Assembly (NCBI RefSeq): GCF_029784165.1
Contig: NC_073695.1
Span: forward strand, 56,901,290-56,965,289
Reading direction: 5' to 3'
DNA from: Wyeomyia smithii
Lineage: Eukaryota; Arthropoda; Insecta; Diptera; Culicidae
Length of the DNA stretch: 64,000 nt
This document shows, in pieces, positions 53,880 to 64,000 of this stretch (its first letter is position 1; each line of letters opens with the position of its first letter). A program made the translations under genes and the position numbers. Below the pieces are notes generated by a model. It was not told where the DNA came from and did not search any database. It was given only the letters and a program-made list of their open reading frames with translations.

Positions 53880-55530
53880 TACTTTAACCATTATGTGTTC
53901 GACGGGATACTCGGGTTCTAGTCCGCACAAATGACATGTTAGTGACCTTTAAGAGAAGATTCATGTTCGTATGGAGAATATTTTCTAGAAATGGTCAGGA
54001 AAGGCGGCCTCATACAAACTTTTGGCAATTGTCACAAAGTAGTTTGTTAGATATACTCTACTTTTACATATTCTCGACTTGGTGATATTTATAGGAGAAA
54101 CCAGAAACGTTCCTAGTTCTACTAAATTGTCACCGCGAGTTGGAACAATTTTCGTGACAAAGTTTTAGAATAAAATATTTAATTCGTGACCAACTCCCGA
54201 ACGTTACTATTTTAGAGTTACTCTATTTTGCTGATGGAATATAGAAATGGTTGAATGTATACATATAGAGGAACAAAACACAAAAAGCTTAAATTGCGAT
54301 GAAGGAAATTCGCCTACCCCCTCAAATTTTTCTCCAACTTGGAGAACCAAAAATAAAACTATAGTTATTCGGCACCAATTATTCTTGGTGACTCCCGAGA
54401 AAAAGATGCATTCTCTTTGTACCTTAATGGTTATTTCTAGATTCTTTAATAAACAGATTATTTCTAGATTCTTTAACAAAGATCACTTGATTGAAAAAGG
54501 ATAATTTCTAAATTCCTGTGACAATGTTAAAAACATATAAATTCTTAAGAAGATCACATATTTTTTTCAAACAACATCTGATATGTATATCCTTCCAAAA
54601 GTCACAGTAACTAAACAGTGACATTAATCGGTCAAATCCCGGTGTTTACTTTTTTGATATTCAAACCAAAGAGATGATTACCAAAATCATTGAGACAATG
54701 TTAACAAATTTTTTACAAGATCACATATTCTTTTAAACAAAACTTTCGATATATTTTTTCTTACGAAAGTCACAAAGATTGACTGCGGAAACTATTCCTA
54801 TGAAATGTCACCATCAATTTATCAGGTATATTCTCTTAACGACTTGATGATTATTCTACGACAAAATGTCATTTGTACTTTAAATTATCACCGTAACTAC
54901 TTAATAAAAAATACTTTTTATTTACAAAGTAGAACAATATATAATATGTGACTCTTGAGAGAAACATGAATAAATTGTCACAGAGACAAAACAAAAATAT
55001 TTGTTTTTAATCATAGTTGTATTGTCTTTTGTGAGAAAACTCATACAAGTTTTTCTATAAAAAGTAATACAACAATATAAAAAGTAATACATCAATAAAC
55101 ATCTCAAAAAACTGTTTCCACTTTGTTTTAAAATCATTTGGGGGACAATGTCTAGAAGAAAAGCCTTATTTCATTTGTGACTCTCGAGTGGATTAGGGTA
55201 CCCACAAATTGAAATACTTGTAACTTTTGCAATTTTCATCCGATTTCTATAGATTTAGTACCAAAAGATCGATCAAATGTAATTTATCTACTTTCAAGTC
55301 AGTGGTGCCCAAAAAGAACTCTTTCTCGCTATCGGAAATCCCGTTTTTTCCGGGGATATGTTCCGAAACTAAGGTATTTCATGAATAAGTAGAATTCTAC
55401 AATTATTGGTTCTTAAATTACTTAATTCATTCATGTATTTTTTAATATGCCCTCAAAAAACTCCTTCCGGAACAGTTTCTACTGGAGCTAGAAACCATAA
55501 AAACAATTAAAAAGGTCAATTGCCATCGGG
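53880..55530. other. Intergenic, minor repeats only
   Basis: 54428-54480 has a 26-bp tandem pair containing TTATTTCTAGATTCTTTAA. Otherwise AT-rich with no gene. Confidence 0.35.
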
Positions 55531-55534
55531 TATG

Positions 55535-55665
55535 GATATTTTCGGAATCGGGATGATGACCAGAGACCGGAAAATGACCCCAGATGCCATGTTGAATTCT
55601 AAAATGATGACTCCCGGTTTCTTGAAAATATCCTAATATGGTTGAATATTTGTATTTCCGGAATC
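55535..55665 (+). repeat. Isolated ACTTCCGG-type satellite units
   Basis: AGATGCCATGTTGAATTCTA followed by ACTCCCGGTTTCTTGAAAA matches the units of the array at 2410-3530. Confidence 0.55.
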
Positions 55666-55880
55666 GGTTTCGTTGTGGGAAGCCCTTGAGAATCGAAGTA
55701 TGTCCGGGCGTTTCCAATTCTGAGAATCCTTCGAAGTGAAAGCTTTCGAATCTGACGGATTCTCAATACACGACTTACATTCATAAATCCTGATTCCATA
55801 GACTGGACAGTCTTGAGGATTCTTTTCCCAGAATTCCTTATTGAGGACGTTCACGATTCCAATGTGAGCAATCCTAAGGA
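55666..55880 (-). repeat. GAATC-rich dispersed repeat, copy 2
   Basis: Inverted relative to 53620-53850 (GGGCGTTTCCAATTCTGAGA, CAGAATTCCTTATTGAGGAC). Confidence 0.55.
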
Positions 55881-57215
55881 ATCTTTGCGAAACTTATACG
55901 TTCGGCCGGACCAGGGGCGACTCGTGGCTTTTAAACATGCCTGTTCAACTACAAATTCTGCAAATCCCAGTTTGGGGAAGTAATCACAATCATGCCCGCG
56001 AAACCAAACAAGTCATTCTCTTGTCACTTTTTGCTTAGGGTCCCCATGTGCAATGCACAGGGTGCACCTATGGACGAGTAGCTCTGGTCCGGACTGTGTG
56101 TTGTGTTTCTTGTTGATGAATGATTGGATAAAAATGTGTCGTAAAAAATCGTGCGTTTGTTTTCACAACAACAGTCTGCCTTGTGCTTTGAGGATCATTT
56201 CGGTTGCTTCTTGAGCTTTGCATGGACGATAGACTTCGAGGTTCCCAACTTTTCCAGCGCATCACAGACCTATCGAGTCTAGGGTGTCAAAATTAAGAGA
56301 GGTATTCAATTGCACGACGCACCTCTTGCGCTTGCGAAATTTTTCAAAACCTACAAAAACGGTTAAAAATACGCTTTCTTTTTTCAATCAAAATGATAAA
56401 CCAACAATTGCTCTCCTATCGCAATTGCATTAGTTTTTTCTCTCACTCTGCACTGAAATGTTTCATTCAACATATGCAGCCTACCGGAACGAACAATCCA
56501 GCCAATATTTGCTGTGGGTCTCGTGCTGCACTTTTTCTTATCACATGTGTTAATTCGTCTACGATAAATGTCGCTGTTGCCTCAGTTGACAATTTTTGCT
56601 TCCAGCCACTACTGGTATATGTGAGAAATGTGTAATAATATAATACAACAATATCCTCAGTGTTCGGTGTTATCGCATATGCTGTTTGTCATCTTTGGGA
56701 ACGTGATACTACTAAAACGTCGCTTTTTCGACGGGCTGTCGTCGGAAAAGCTTAGCAAGGTTAATGCATCGAGGATAAGCGCTTCTATTAATGGGTTCAA
56801 ACATAGCGCAACAGTTGAAAATATTGCTAAAGGAGTAGAATAATTGTTCAATCAGTCGCAACTTTGAAAAACGGTAGAAATATTATCAAACCAATTTGCA
56901 ATCTTTTGCTGATTAAATGATGATATAATTTATGGACCGTTTGATTTGTGTGACGTGTCTGGGCTCACCAAAAAAATGTGCTTAACAGTAATAAGATATG
57001 GCTGTGATGTGTGAATTTTCGGGGAGTATAATTCGTTATACGAAATCGACTTGTGGAGATTACAGAATATAACACTGCTACTGTTAAGCAGGTATGTGCC
57101 TTGATACCTACCTTCACGTTACTTATTGTCGCAGCCATTGACCCTAATAGAGCTTTTAACGAAGACGGTGTCGTGTTAATAATCCCTTGAAATTCCGAAT
57201 GACATCGAATTTATA
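55881..57215. other. Intergenic, nothing firmly recognised
   Basis: ORFs 56393-56635 and 56628-56843 show no motif. Around 55990-56270 there are scattered Cys/His codons, but I cannot support a zinc-finger call. Confidence 0.3.
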
Positions 57216-57217
57216 TA

Positions 57218-57410
57218 GGGTAACGGCTCTATTATCGTCAGGTTTATCCAATTATCGTCCGGGGGGTTAATAAAGTCATAGAAAACTTATCTTTTGCAGG
57301 AAGATGCTCTGCATCATGAAGAACCATCATGCAAGAAATTAAAGCTCTAGAACATCATTTACCCCCCGTACGATAATAGGTAAAACCTGACGATAATAGA
57401 GCCGATACCC
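57218..57410. mobile_element. 193-bp TA-flanked MITE
   Basis: The ends pair GGGTAACGGCTCTATTATCG with the reverse complement of CGATAATAGAGCCGATACCC, two mismatches; TA is on both sides (57216-57217, 57411-57412). The arms continue inward with ATTATCGTCCGGGGGG against CCCCCCGTACGATAAT. Confidence 0.8.
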
Positions 57411-57412
57411 TA

Positions 57413-58678
57413 TGAGGGTTAAATAATTTTGATCTTCCATTTGCTTCGTTTAGAACAGTGTGTCTTGGTGTGTCGGTGTTAAATGATTCTAAATTACTTT
57501 CACGTCTATATTTTCAAGCTTTATGAAATAAGATAACTTTCTATGAATTTTCAGGTCTCGAGAAACACTAGATTAGCGCAAGCACAAAGATGATCCAGTA
57601 AAAAGCGCTTATTTCTCTATAAATTCTCTAGTAGATGATCCTAAGTAACTACTGGCTCTACGCTCTATTGAGACAACATCAGTCTACAGATTTAAAATAT
57701 GACGAAAATAAAGTTGAAAAACTTATTTTTACCGTTTTTCCGTCTCATGCTCATCAAACGTTATTTTCATGTCACATCTTCACTCATCCTAGGAGATCTT
57801 CTCCGAACATCCGTCATCAAGATGTGCGTCTCTTCAATAGTTTGATCAATTTATTTCTGTGTGTAATTACAGCCGGCTGAACTCGCCACAGTATTGCAGT
57901 GGCCTGGCTTGGCCTTTCGGGTGATCACTCCAATTAGAAAAATTTAATTACCGCACCGTTCGAGTGGACAGTTTGCAGTGCACACGTTAGTTTCTTTGCC
58001 CTGCTGCACCAGTAGTAGTAGCAGCAGCAGTCATTACTAAGTCTGCTGATCGGCCGATTTGTTTGCGAGGCATAGCAGAAGGATGGTGAATTGATTGATT
58101 CTCAGTGACTTCTGTGTACTGTCAGCCGCCGTTATTATAAGGGACCAACCGAGCGACGTTTTATCTATTCACACGTTCCTCTCGTGAGTTGTTTGTTAAT
58201 TTATTACCGTAATGCTTCTGTTTAGTACTAACTGTATAGCTGCTGTAGCTGTTACACAGCAGCACAGGTTAGATAGAACCGCTTTGATAGTTGCTAATAG
58301 ACGCTAGTTGGAAGCATTCTAGGTCAATTAACACATTAACCACTGCTGTTGGTGAAAGTATTAATGATGGGCGAGTGGTTTGTTTAAATTATACTAAAAT
58401 TAGTAACTAAACGATTATTAGTGATTCTTTAGTATGTTGGAGTGTTAACAATATTACTCACTAGTTCATCAATTTCACCCTATATAGTTTATATACTCAT
58501 ATAACTGATCTTTTGCTTCGGTCCACATTATCATTTATACATTTTCAATGCGACAAAAAAAAAATAAAATCAAGTACCAAATTTATATATATATATATAA
58601 ATAAATATATATCACTTCTTACATATTTCAATCTATTTTTGGCGGGTCTTACTGTAGTTATGTAAGACCCCCCTTAGT
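57413..58678. other. Intergenic, possible promoter near 58.1 kb
   Basis: 57950-58190 is less AT-rich, with AGTAGTAGTAGCAGCAGCAG, a TATAAG at 58136 and a TCTCGTGAGTTG donor-like site near 58184. This could be a first exon, but nothing proves it. A short AT run lies at 58589-58600, and a small stem GGGTCTTAC/GTAAGACCC at about 58645-58670. Confidence 0.25.
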
Positions 58679-58876
58679 AGCTATCAAGGTACGATGCTGG
58701 TCTGTAAAGCCATTTGTCGTACCTTCAAGATTTCCAGATAGGAAGAGATTACGATCGTGGCGATTGTCCCGTAATTGTCTTCTACAATACCAGTTGGCTG
58801 CGAAGTTCATGTTCTAATTAACAGAAGGTCAGGATCCGAGAAAAGAAATGTAGTATTTGAGTATCGTTTTGCCTTG
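58679..58876 (+). mobile_element. tRNA-derived SINE, diverged copy 3
   Basis: GGTACGATGCTGGTCTGTAAA, AACAGAAGGTCAGGATCC and AAATGTAGTATTTGAG align with the family at 12594, but the B box has decayed. Confidence 0.5.
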
Positions 58877-59750
58877 ATATTATGTAGTAGTACTTTCTTA
58901 AATCAATAATCACCCAAATTTTAGTGAATTTCTCATTGGGTGAGATTCAGTTCGTCTCAAAGTTTTCATTGTGTTTAATAAAAACGTGCTCTATTTTTTC
59001 CGATAGAAATAATAATAAAAATTATTAAAAATTTAATAAAACTAACGCTTTGGCTTGATTGTTTGTAGTTAGTTGTGTTGTAGTTGAATAATATGTCATT
59101 TCTACATTGGCAAGGTAGCGTAAGTATCTTATCTTGAAACCACATCAATTTGTTCGTGTTTGTCAATGTATTGATAAGCAGTGCAACAGATTGTTTTATT
59201 GAGTGCTAATTTGTAGATGGTTCCAAATGCGCAGGCGTGTGCAAACAAGGTTCGACGTGTTTATCTCCATTGAAAGAATCGCCAAAATTGGTTTGTTAAT
59301 TTCAAAGCTCTATTAATTATTGAAATATAACAAGACACTTATTATTGGTTGCCTAAAAACTAACGTTGTATTTGTTAAGGCTTTCAAGAAAAAATATTAC
59401 TACGTACTTGAATTAAGAAAAAAATATGTTAAAAAAAGATATAGGTATGTGTTGAAATATTAGGTAGTGTCGTGACCATCAGGTATTGAGTGAGTTCGGT
59501 AGGAATATTGTTAATTTATATTGTACCAAGGGTTTGCTGAGCTTGAATAAACGTTGAAAAGGTATTAATTGGCAACTTTCCAAAGAACAAGGAGGAGTGG
59601 AATTAGCCCGGTGCTTTTTATTTTATTGATTTATCAAGTTTTGCATGTCAATTTAAATGAAACAAACGTTTTCCGTGGAGTTCAATGTATCGTTTTTCAC
59701 CCACACAATAGTTCTGGATTGAATATGACGTTCAAAATTTCGATGTCGTA
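58877..59750. other. Intergenic, nothing recognised
   Basis: AT-rich up to a sharp rise in GC at about 59750, where the RTE-like LINE begins. Confidence 0.4.
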
Positions 59751-62700
59751 GCAGAGCGTGGAGCGTTGGTTGGTAAACGGCTGGGCAGTGCGTACTAGCA
59801 GTACACCCGTACTAGTTGGCATAAAATAGACCCCAGTGTAGTCCAAAGCAACTCCTATCCCTACCTCCACGTGGTACCGACTGGGATTCGAGCAACCAAG
59901 GGAAGATCGGTGAACCGGTGGGAACTTGGTCGTATGCTGACAGGGAAGGAGGAGCTGCTCTCCTAGGAGGGTAGCTTGTCCGAGCGTCTGTTCCCCATGT
60001 TAGGGGCGGCTCAAACAGCGTCTGATCCGGAACGGACGGCTGAGTTATGAAATGCGGCGTCTCGCCAGCTACACCCAAGACGGCAGCCCCGTCGCGAGAT
60101 TAGGCATCCGCAGCGCTAGTAAGGCAGCATGCTGAAACACTAAAATACTACGAACAATCAAGAATTGAATACGGACCGGAACAATTGGCAACGACCTAGG
60201 CGACGAAATAAGGACGACGATTGGAAGCTCGGTACATGGAACTGTAGATCGCTGAACGCCCCGGGTGGCGACCGGATTCTGCTGGATCAGCTAGAACCCC
60301 GCCACTTCGACATCGTTGCGCTCCAGGAGCTTTGCCGAAAAGGAGAGAAGGTACGGAGGATTTGTAGCCGCAGGGCACAGTACTACCAGAGCGGCGGCAC
60401 AACCAATGAGCTGGGTACCGGTTTTATAGTGCTGGGCAGGATGCAGAGTCGTGTGATCAAGTGGCAGGCGATCAGCGACAGGTTGTGTTTGCTGAGAATA
60501 AAGGGCCGGTTCTACAACTACACTATCCTCAATGTGCACTGCCCTCACAAAGGAAGACCCGATGTAGAGAAAGAAGAGTTATACGCACAGCTGGAGAAAC
60601 TCTACGATAGCTGCTCGCGTAGAGACATCAAGATCGTCATCGGGGACATGAACGCACAGATCGGTAGGGAAGAAATGTACAAGCCGGTAATCGGCCGGCA
60701 TAGCCTGCACACCGTGACGAACGACAACGGCCAGAGAGGCGTCAACTTCGCAGCTTCCCGAGGACTGGCAGTCCGAAGTACCTTCTTTCCCCGTAAGGAC
60801 ATCCACAAAACCACCTGGAGATCATCTGACCAACGTATAGCAAATCAAATTGACCATGTTCTCATCGACGGCCGGTTCTTCTCAGACATTACAAACGTAC
60901 GTATCTATCGCGGTGCGGATATTGGCTCGGACCACTACCTAGCTGCGGTATCATTGCGCGCAAAACTGTCGACCGTATACCACGCGCGACACCGCCGAAC
61001 CTCGCGGCTCAACATTAAGCAGCTCCGGAACTCCCAGGCTGCGGAGGAATACGCGCAACAGCTTGAAGCGGTGCTACCCACAGCGGAGGGGCTGGGCGCA
61101 TTGCCTCTTGAAGACGGCTGGTGCAGCATTCGCACAGCTATCGGGGAGACCGCAACGGTGACACTAGGAGTGGAAGCACCGAGTGGCAGAAACGACTGGT
61201 ATGACGGGGAGTGCGAGGCAGCGGTGAATGAGAAGAACCGGACCTGGGCGATATACCTGGGCAGGTCAACGAGAGAGAACAAGGCCAATTACAAACGGGC
61301 ACGGAACGACATGACCACGATTCTCAGACGAAAGAAGAGCCAGCAAGAGGATCGTGAGCATGAGGAGCTGGAGCAGCTGTACCGTGCCAGTGAAACGCGG
61401 AAATTCTATGAGAAGGTAAACCAGTCCCGCAGAGACTATGTGCCGCAAACCGACATGTGCAACGACGCGGATGGGAACCTAGTCACGGATGCCAGCGAGG
61501 TGGTCGACAGGTGGAAGGAGTACTACGAAGGACACCTGAATGGCGAAACAGTAAACAGAAGCGGAGCAGGAACTGACCTAGGAGCACCAGCAGCGGATGA
61601 CCGAGTACCAGCCCCCAATATTCATGAAGTTCTTTGTGAGATCGGGAAGCTGAAAAACAATAAAGTCGCAGGCAAAGACGGACTGCCGAGCGAGCTCTTG
61701 AAACATGGAAGAGAGGCGTTGGCTAGAGCGCTGCACTGGGTCATTTCCAGGATTTGGGAGGAGGAAAAACTTCCAGACGAGAGGATGGAGGAAGTCGTCT
61801 GTCCCATCTACAAGAAGGGCGACAAGCTGGAGTGCCGCAACTACCGCGGTATCTCGCTTATCAATGCCGCATACAAAATACTCTCACGGATCCTGTTCCG
61901 TCGTCTATCACCTTTAACCAGGAGGTTCGTGGGTCAGTACCAAGCGGGTTTCATGGGAGCCCGTGCCACCACGGACCAGATCTTCTCAATCTGACAGATC
62001 TTACAGAAATATCGCGAGTACAACGTGCCCACACATCACATCTTCATTGACTTCACGGCGGCCTATGATACAGTCGATCGAGAACAGCTATGGCAGATCA
62101 TGCACGACAACGGATTTCCGGATAAACTGACTCGATTGATCAGAGCCACCATGGCGTAAGTGATGTGCTACGTGCGTGTTTCGGGGATACTTTCGAGTCC
62201 CTTTGAATCGCGCAGAGGGTTGAGACAAGGTGATGGACTTTCCTATTTGCTGTTTAACATCGCCCTTGAGGGTGTGATCCGGAGGGCGGGCATCGACACG
62301 AGGGGCACAATTTTCACAAGGTCTGTTAAGCTTCTGGGTTTCGCGGATGACTTCGACATCATATCACGTAACTTTGCGACGGCGGAGGAAACTTACGCCC
62401 GACTGAAAGCCGAAGCTGGACGGATCGGACTGCGGATAAATGCGTCGAAAACAAAATACATGCGAGCGAGAGGCTCCAAGGAGAACAACATCAGCCTCCC
62501 AACTCAAGTCTCTGTAGACGGTGATGAGCTTGAGGTGGTCGATGAGTTCGTGTATTTGGGGTCACTGGTGACCGTCGACAATAACACCAGCAAAGAGATC
62601 CAGAGACGCATCCAGGCAGGAAACCGTGCCTACTTTTCACTTCGGAAGACAGTTCGATCGAATCGAGTGCGACGACGCACGAAGTTGACGCTGTACAAAA

Positions 62701-63225
62701 CCCTGATAAGACCTGTAGTCCTCTACGGGATCGAGACAACAACGTTTCTCGCGGAGGACCTAAACGCTCTTGAAGTTTTCGAACGGAAGGTGCTGCGGAC
62801 TATCTACGGTGGAGTACAGACGGTCGACGGAGAATGGCGACGGCGCATGAACCATGAACTGCACGCGCTGCTTGGAGAGAATCCCATTGCACACCTGGCG
62901 AAAGTCAATAGGTTGCGGTGGGCCGGTCACGTCGTAAGGATGCCGGACGACAACCCCGTGAAATCACTTCTCTTCAGCAACCCTACCGGCACCACAAATA
63001 GAGGGGCGCAGCGTGCACGATGGCTCGAACAGATCGAAGGAGACTTGCGGGTGATGAGAGCCTGGGGAACTGGCGAAACACAGCCCAAAACCGAGCAACA
63101 TGGCGACAAATTCTTGATGCAGCACGAGCCACCACGGCTCTCGTCTGATTGGTAAGGTAAGGTAAGAAGAGCGTGGAATGTGTCTAATAACAACAACAAA
63201 TAAACAATAAATAAATAACAATTTT
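59751..63225 (+). mobile_element. RTE-like LINE, nearly complete, inactivated
   Basis: A GC-rich 5' UTR of about 410 bp is followed by one long reading frame and a very short 3' UTR. The tail has GGTAAGGTAAGGTAAG and a CAACAACAAATAAACAATAA low-complexity end, both typical of RTE-type LINEs, which end in short repeats rather than long poly-A. Base composition differs sharply from the AT-rich surroundings. I could not find a target-site duplication. Confidence 0.7.
60165..63155 (+). pseudogene. RTE-like endonuclease/reverse transcriptase with two in-frame stops
   Basis: One frame of about 997 codons, interrupted by TGA at 61992-61994 and TAA at 62157-62159. Endonuclease motifs in the first ~270 residues: GTWNCRSLN, LQELCRKG, VIGDMNAQIG, NQIDHVLIDG, IGSDHYLAA. 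RT motifs: IYKKGDKLECRNYRGISL, FIDFTAAYDTVD, GLRQGDGLSYLLFNIALEG and the catalytic GFADDFDII. After the thumb come EFVYLGSLVT and LRWAGHVVRMPDD, and the C-terminus is RLSSDW. No zinc knuckles or RNase H. The TGA probably comes from CGA. The true start is uncertain because no ATG lies near 60165. Proteins of this kind are often misnamed craniofacial development protein 2-like. Confidence 0.85.
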
Positions 63226-64000
63226 AGCGTCACTTTTTGATGCCTTGAATTAGATGTAGAACTGCATGTTTTCTAATTTGCAGGTCGAACACAGAAATTC
63301 GGCATTGCTTCAAGAACGTGTTCGTGGCCTTGAAAAAGGCCAATTGTAATTTGTACTTGGCAGGAGGAACGAAACAATTCATTTTGAGCTAGTGCATTCC
63401 GTAATAGCTCTAGCTTCGGACCCAGCGTACTCTCCTGGTAGCAGCAAAAGTACGAAAGTCTGAACTTGGCACCATCTTAACGTTGTGCTTTTTTTACGGT
63501 TGAACAGTTGACGAAAAACTAATGTACTTGTCGCGAAACGTTCGCCGTCATACCTAAAAACAATGCGCTGCGCAGTTCAACCTTTTTTTACATTCTTCCG
63601 TAATACCACATCCGGAGCTCCGCCTAGTTGTGGCGTTAGTCCTATTCGTGGGTAAGACAATCGCACGGGTTTATTTCATAACATTATCATGCATTCGTCA
63701 ACTGACTTCCGTGCGATTAGGGTGTATATTTTAAAATCGGTTCTAGATCACAGTTAATCTTCGTGCTTTCGTGATTACGTTACTACCAAGTGATAAACGT
63801 AAAAGTAGACGCTCAGCCAGTTCTGAAGCTGCTAACGTCACGGCCAGCGCTGGCAAAAGTGTATAGCAAAATCATAACTCTTTATTAAAATATTTTGTTG
63901 TGAGATCTTAACATGTTATAGGACAGATATTCACGTTTCCAATACGCATATCAAAGGAATGTTAAATTTCATATCTCGTTGTGCCTTTCATAAGAAATTT
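63226..64000. other. Right edge, unrecognised apart from a possible exon
   Basis: 63810-63870 reads as a basic, Ser/Ala-rich stretch (KRKSRRSASSEAANVTASAG) before a stop and might be part of a retrotransposon ORF1; there is not enough to call it. CAATCGCACGG at about 63658 is inverted at 63710. Confidence 0.25.
63284..63349 (+). CDS. Possible terminal exon of an unidentified host gene
   Basis: A strong acceptor (TTTTCTAATTTGCAG) precedes 21 codons starting VEHRNSALLQERVRGLEK and a TAA. The composition is that of a charged helix. No preceding exon is recognised in the window; the RTE-like LINE would lie in its last intron. I cannot name the gene, and a chance splice site is possible. Confidence 0.3.
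   Translation, partial: VEHRNSALLQERVRGLEKGQL

Noticed and set aside
55990..56270. Possible THAP-like zinc finger
   Set aside because: Only scattered Cys and His codons in shifting frames; the spacing does not fit the domain.

Overview
The window looks like nuclear DNA of a mosquito (Culicidae). It is AT-rich and intron-containing, and its repeats fit mosquitoes: Jockey/Juan-like, I-clade (with RNase H) and RTE-like LINEs, a D37D mariner relic, tRNA-derived SINEs, and many short inverted-repeat elements. No prokaryotic operon, CRISPR array, rRNA or stand-alone tRNA gene is visible. I cannot name the species.

Two host genes can be assembled exon by exon with consistent splice phases. On the + strand, a CSPP1-like centrosome/spindle-pole coiled-coil protein runs from 8814 to 26856 in seven exons; its first intron is 14.4 kb and packed with mobile DNA. 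Facing it on the - strand is NDUFS4 (18-kDa accessory subunit of complex I) at 28665-29463, four exons encoding 185 residues. Their 3' ends converge. Between them lies a TA-flanked inverted-repeat element, with a copy of the NDUFS4 3' UTR on each side.

Layout: 1-6.6 kb, two copies of a composite repeat built from satellite-like units and its inverted partner. 6.6-8.4 kb, a TATCGATA-rich MITE and a 609-bp tandem duplication of a foldback element. 8.8-26.9 kb, the CSPP1-like gene, whose intron holds three Juan LINE fragments (two with clear target-site duplications), a SINE, a piggyBac-like MITE, transposase relics, a long AT microsatellite and a pair of ~530-bp inverted repeats. 26.9-29.5 kb, the duplicated 3' UTR, the element and NDUFS4. 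29.7-38.8 kb, MITEs, two transposase relics, another SINE and a 1.34-kb near-perfect foldback element. 39-47 kb, mostly unrecognised, with a decayed Juan copy, a SINE and a dispersed repeat pair. 47.3-53.2 kb, a complete-length I-clade LINE on the - strand with target-site duplications, an Inr+DPE internal promoter, two frameshifts and a 162-bp-arm palindrome at the start of ORF1. 53.6-58.9 kb, inverted GAATC-rich repeats, a TA-flanked MITE and a SINE. 59.75-63.2 kb, an RTE-like LINE with two in-frame stops. A possible last exon of an unidentified host gene is at 63284.

I found no convincing new defence or metabolic system. The most interesting structures are rearrangements: the NDUFS4 3'-UTR duplication around a transposon that sits exactly at the stop-codon site, and several palindromes nested in or built from mobile elements.
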